DNA from: Hemibagrus wyckioides
Lineage: Eukaryota > Chordata > Actinopteri > Siluriformes > Bagridae
DNA length: 64,000 nt
Direction of reading: 5' to 3'
Assembly: GCF_019097595.1 (NCBI RefSeq)
Contig: NC_080720.1
Coordinates: forward strand, 20,072,352-20,136,351
Within the stretch, counting starts at the first letter, position 1. Each line of letters begins with the position of its first letter. A program made the position numbers and the translations under genes. Under the pieces are notes generated by a model. It searched no databases. It was not told the DNA's origin and saw only the letters and a list, made by a program, of their open reading frames with translations. Positions 63,118-64,000 of the stretch are shown here, one piece after another.

Positions 63118-63300
63118 TGAGCACGGTAGTTTAGTGGTTAGTACGTTTGCCGCATACCTACAGGATTTTTCCCCTGTGGGCATGGAGTTTACATGTTCTC
63201 CCCATGCTTCAGGGGATTCCTTTGGCTACTCTGGTTTCCTCTCCCAGTCCAAAGACATGTTGTAGGTTGATTGGCATTTCTAAATTGTCCTAATACTAGA
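63118..63300 (+). repeat. SINE-like interspersed repeat (GAGCACGGTAGTTTAGTGG)
   Basis: It starts GAGCACGGTAGTTTAGTGGT and continues with ATGGAGTTTACATGTTCTCC, GTCCAAAGACATGTTG and GTTGATTGGCATTTCTAA. This is the usual order of a widespread fish SINE-like repeat. A weaker relative is at about 13790-13940. Confidence 0.75.
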
Positions 63301-63339
63301 CAAAGAGATCCCAATTAAACAATTGAGACACAAATGTTA

Positions 63340-64000
63340 TACTTGGTCATTTGTTTTTTTGTGTGGAATCTAGTAAACTAATATTAAATATCTGTGACTG
63401 GCAAAAGTATGTGAATGTTTGCTTTGTGCAGCAGTAACTGCAACTAAAGAACTGCATTTCCTTTAGTTGTTGATTAGTCCTGCACATCGGCTTGGAAGAA
63501 TCTTAGCCCATTCCTTAGTACAGAAAAGCTTTAACTTGTTTTTTTTCCCCATATGAACTGCTTACTTCAGGTCTGTTTACAAAATTTATGTTGGATAAAG
63601 GTCAGAATTTTAACTTGGCCCTTTCAAAACATCATTCTTCTTTAATCATTCTTTGGTGCAGTGACTTGTGTGCTTAGAGATTCAGTTCACAGATAGATGT
63701 CCTTGCATGCCCCTAACCCTTTTTCCTTTAGATTTCACTATAGTTCAGAATTCATTGTTCCATCAATGATGACATTCTGTCCTAGACCACATACAGTGAA
63801 CAAGGCCCAAACCATAATGCTTCTCATTTTAAACAGAAAGTTCTGTTTTGGTCTGATCCGTCCACAGGATAAGCTGTCTGGTTCGTCCACATGATCTTTA
63901 GCAAATGGCAGATAGGCAGAAATATTCTTGTTGAAGAGCAGTGGCTTTCTCCCTGCAGCCCTGCTATGCACACTGTGCTGTTTAGTTTTCTCGTGATGGA
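63340..64000. mobile_element. Tc1-like non-autonomous element, cut by the window edge
   Basis: ACTTGTGTGCTTAGAGATTC, TTCAGAATTCATTGTTCCAT, TTTTGGTCTGATCCGTCCAC and GAGCAGTGGCTTTCTCCCTG are in the order expected for a fish Tc1-like family remembered from other genomes. No frame longer than about 77 codons. The right end is outside the window. Confidence 0.55.

Noticed and set aside
60860..64000. A terminal DNTTIP1 exon inside the window
   Set aside because: No acceptor followed by a frame resembling the conserved C terminus was found, so the gene is left open at the right edge.

Overview
This window is nuclear DNA of a ray-finned fish. The proteins are vertebrate. The genes are split by many short GT-AG introns. 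The non-coding DNA is AT-rich and packed with Tc1/mariner, hAT and pogo-like transposon remains, tRNA-derived SINEs and long microsatellites, as is usual for teleosts. The SINE and Tc1 mix would suit a catfish-like otophysan, but that is a tentative guess from memory.

I could join five genes exon by exon with phase preserved at every junction. NCOA5 (1751-12576, minus, 10 coding exons, 672 aa) is a nuclear receptor coactivator. CTSA (15993-24734, plus, 14 coding exons, 471 aa) is lysosomal cathepsin A. PLTP (25908-34379, minus, 15 coding exons, 480 aa) is the secreted phospholipid transfer protein. PCIF1 (42214-49705, plus, 15 coding exons, 726 aa) is the cap-adjacent m6Am methyltransferase. 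DNTTIP1 (53319 to beyond the right edge of its last visible exon at 60859, plus, 12 exons seen, about 275 aa) is a histone-deacetylase complex subunit. All five have relatives on human 20q13.12. The tail-to-tail CTSA-PLTP pair and the head-to-head PLTP-PCIF1 pair keep the human arrangement, whereas NCOA5 and DNTTIP1 are in different relative positions. They are unrelated housekeeping or metabolic genes, not an operon or joint system.

Promoter-like motifs sit where expected: a CLEAR/E-box upstream of CTSA, NRF1 palindromes upstream of PCIF1 and DNTTIP1, a YY1 site at the PCIF1 5' end and an ETS site upstream of DNTTIP1.

Between and inside the genes lie at least seven terminal-repeat types of Tc1-like element (one with a long but frameshifted transposase reading frame), three long inverted-repeat (foldback) elements, a hAT relic with a BED finger, a pogo-like MITE, a three-layer nest (hAT in SINE in Tc1) and several SINE copies. 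I found no CRISPR array, rRNA, functional tRNA gene or retroviral gene, and no evidence of an entirely new biological system. The most useful oddities are the RNA-recognition motif and altered nuclear-receptor box of fish NCOA5, the splice donor of a CTSA exon lying inside a long GT repeat, and the foldback elements in introns.
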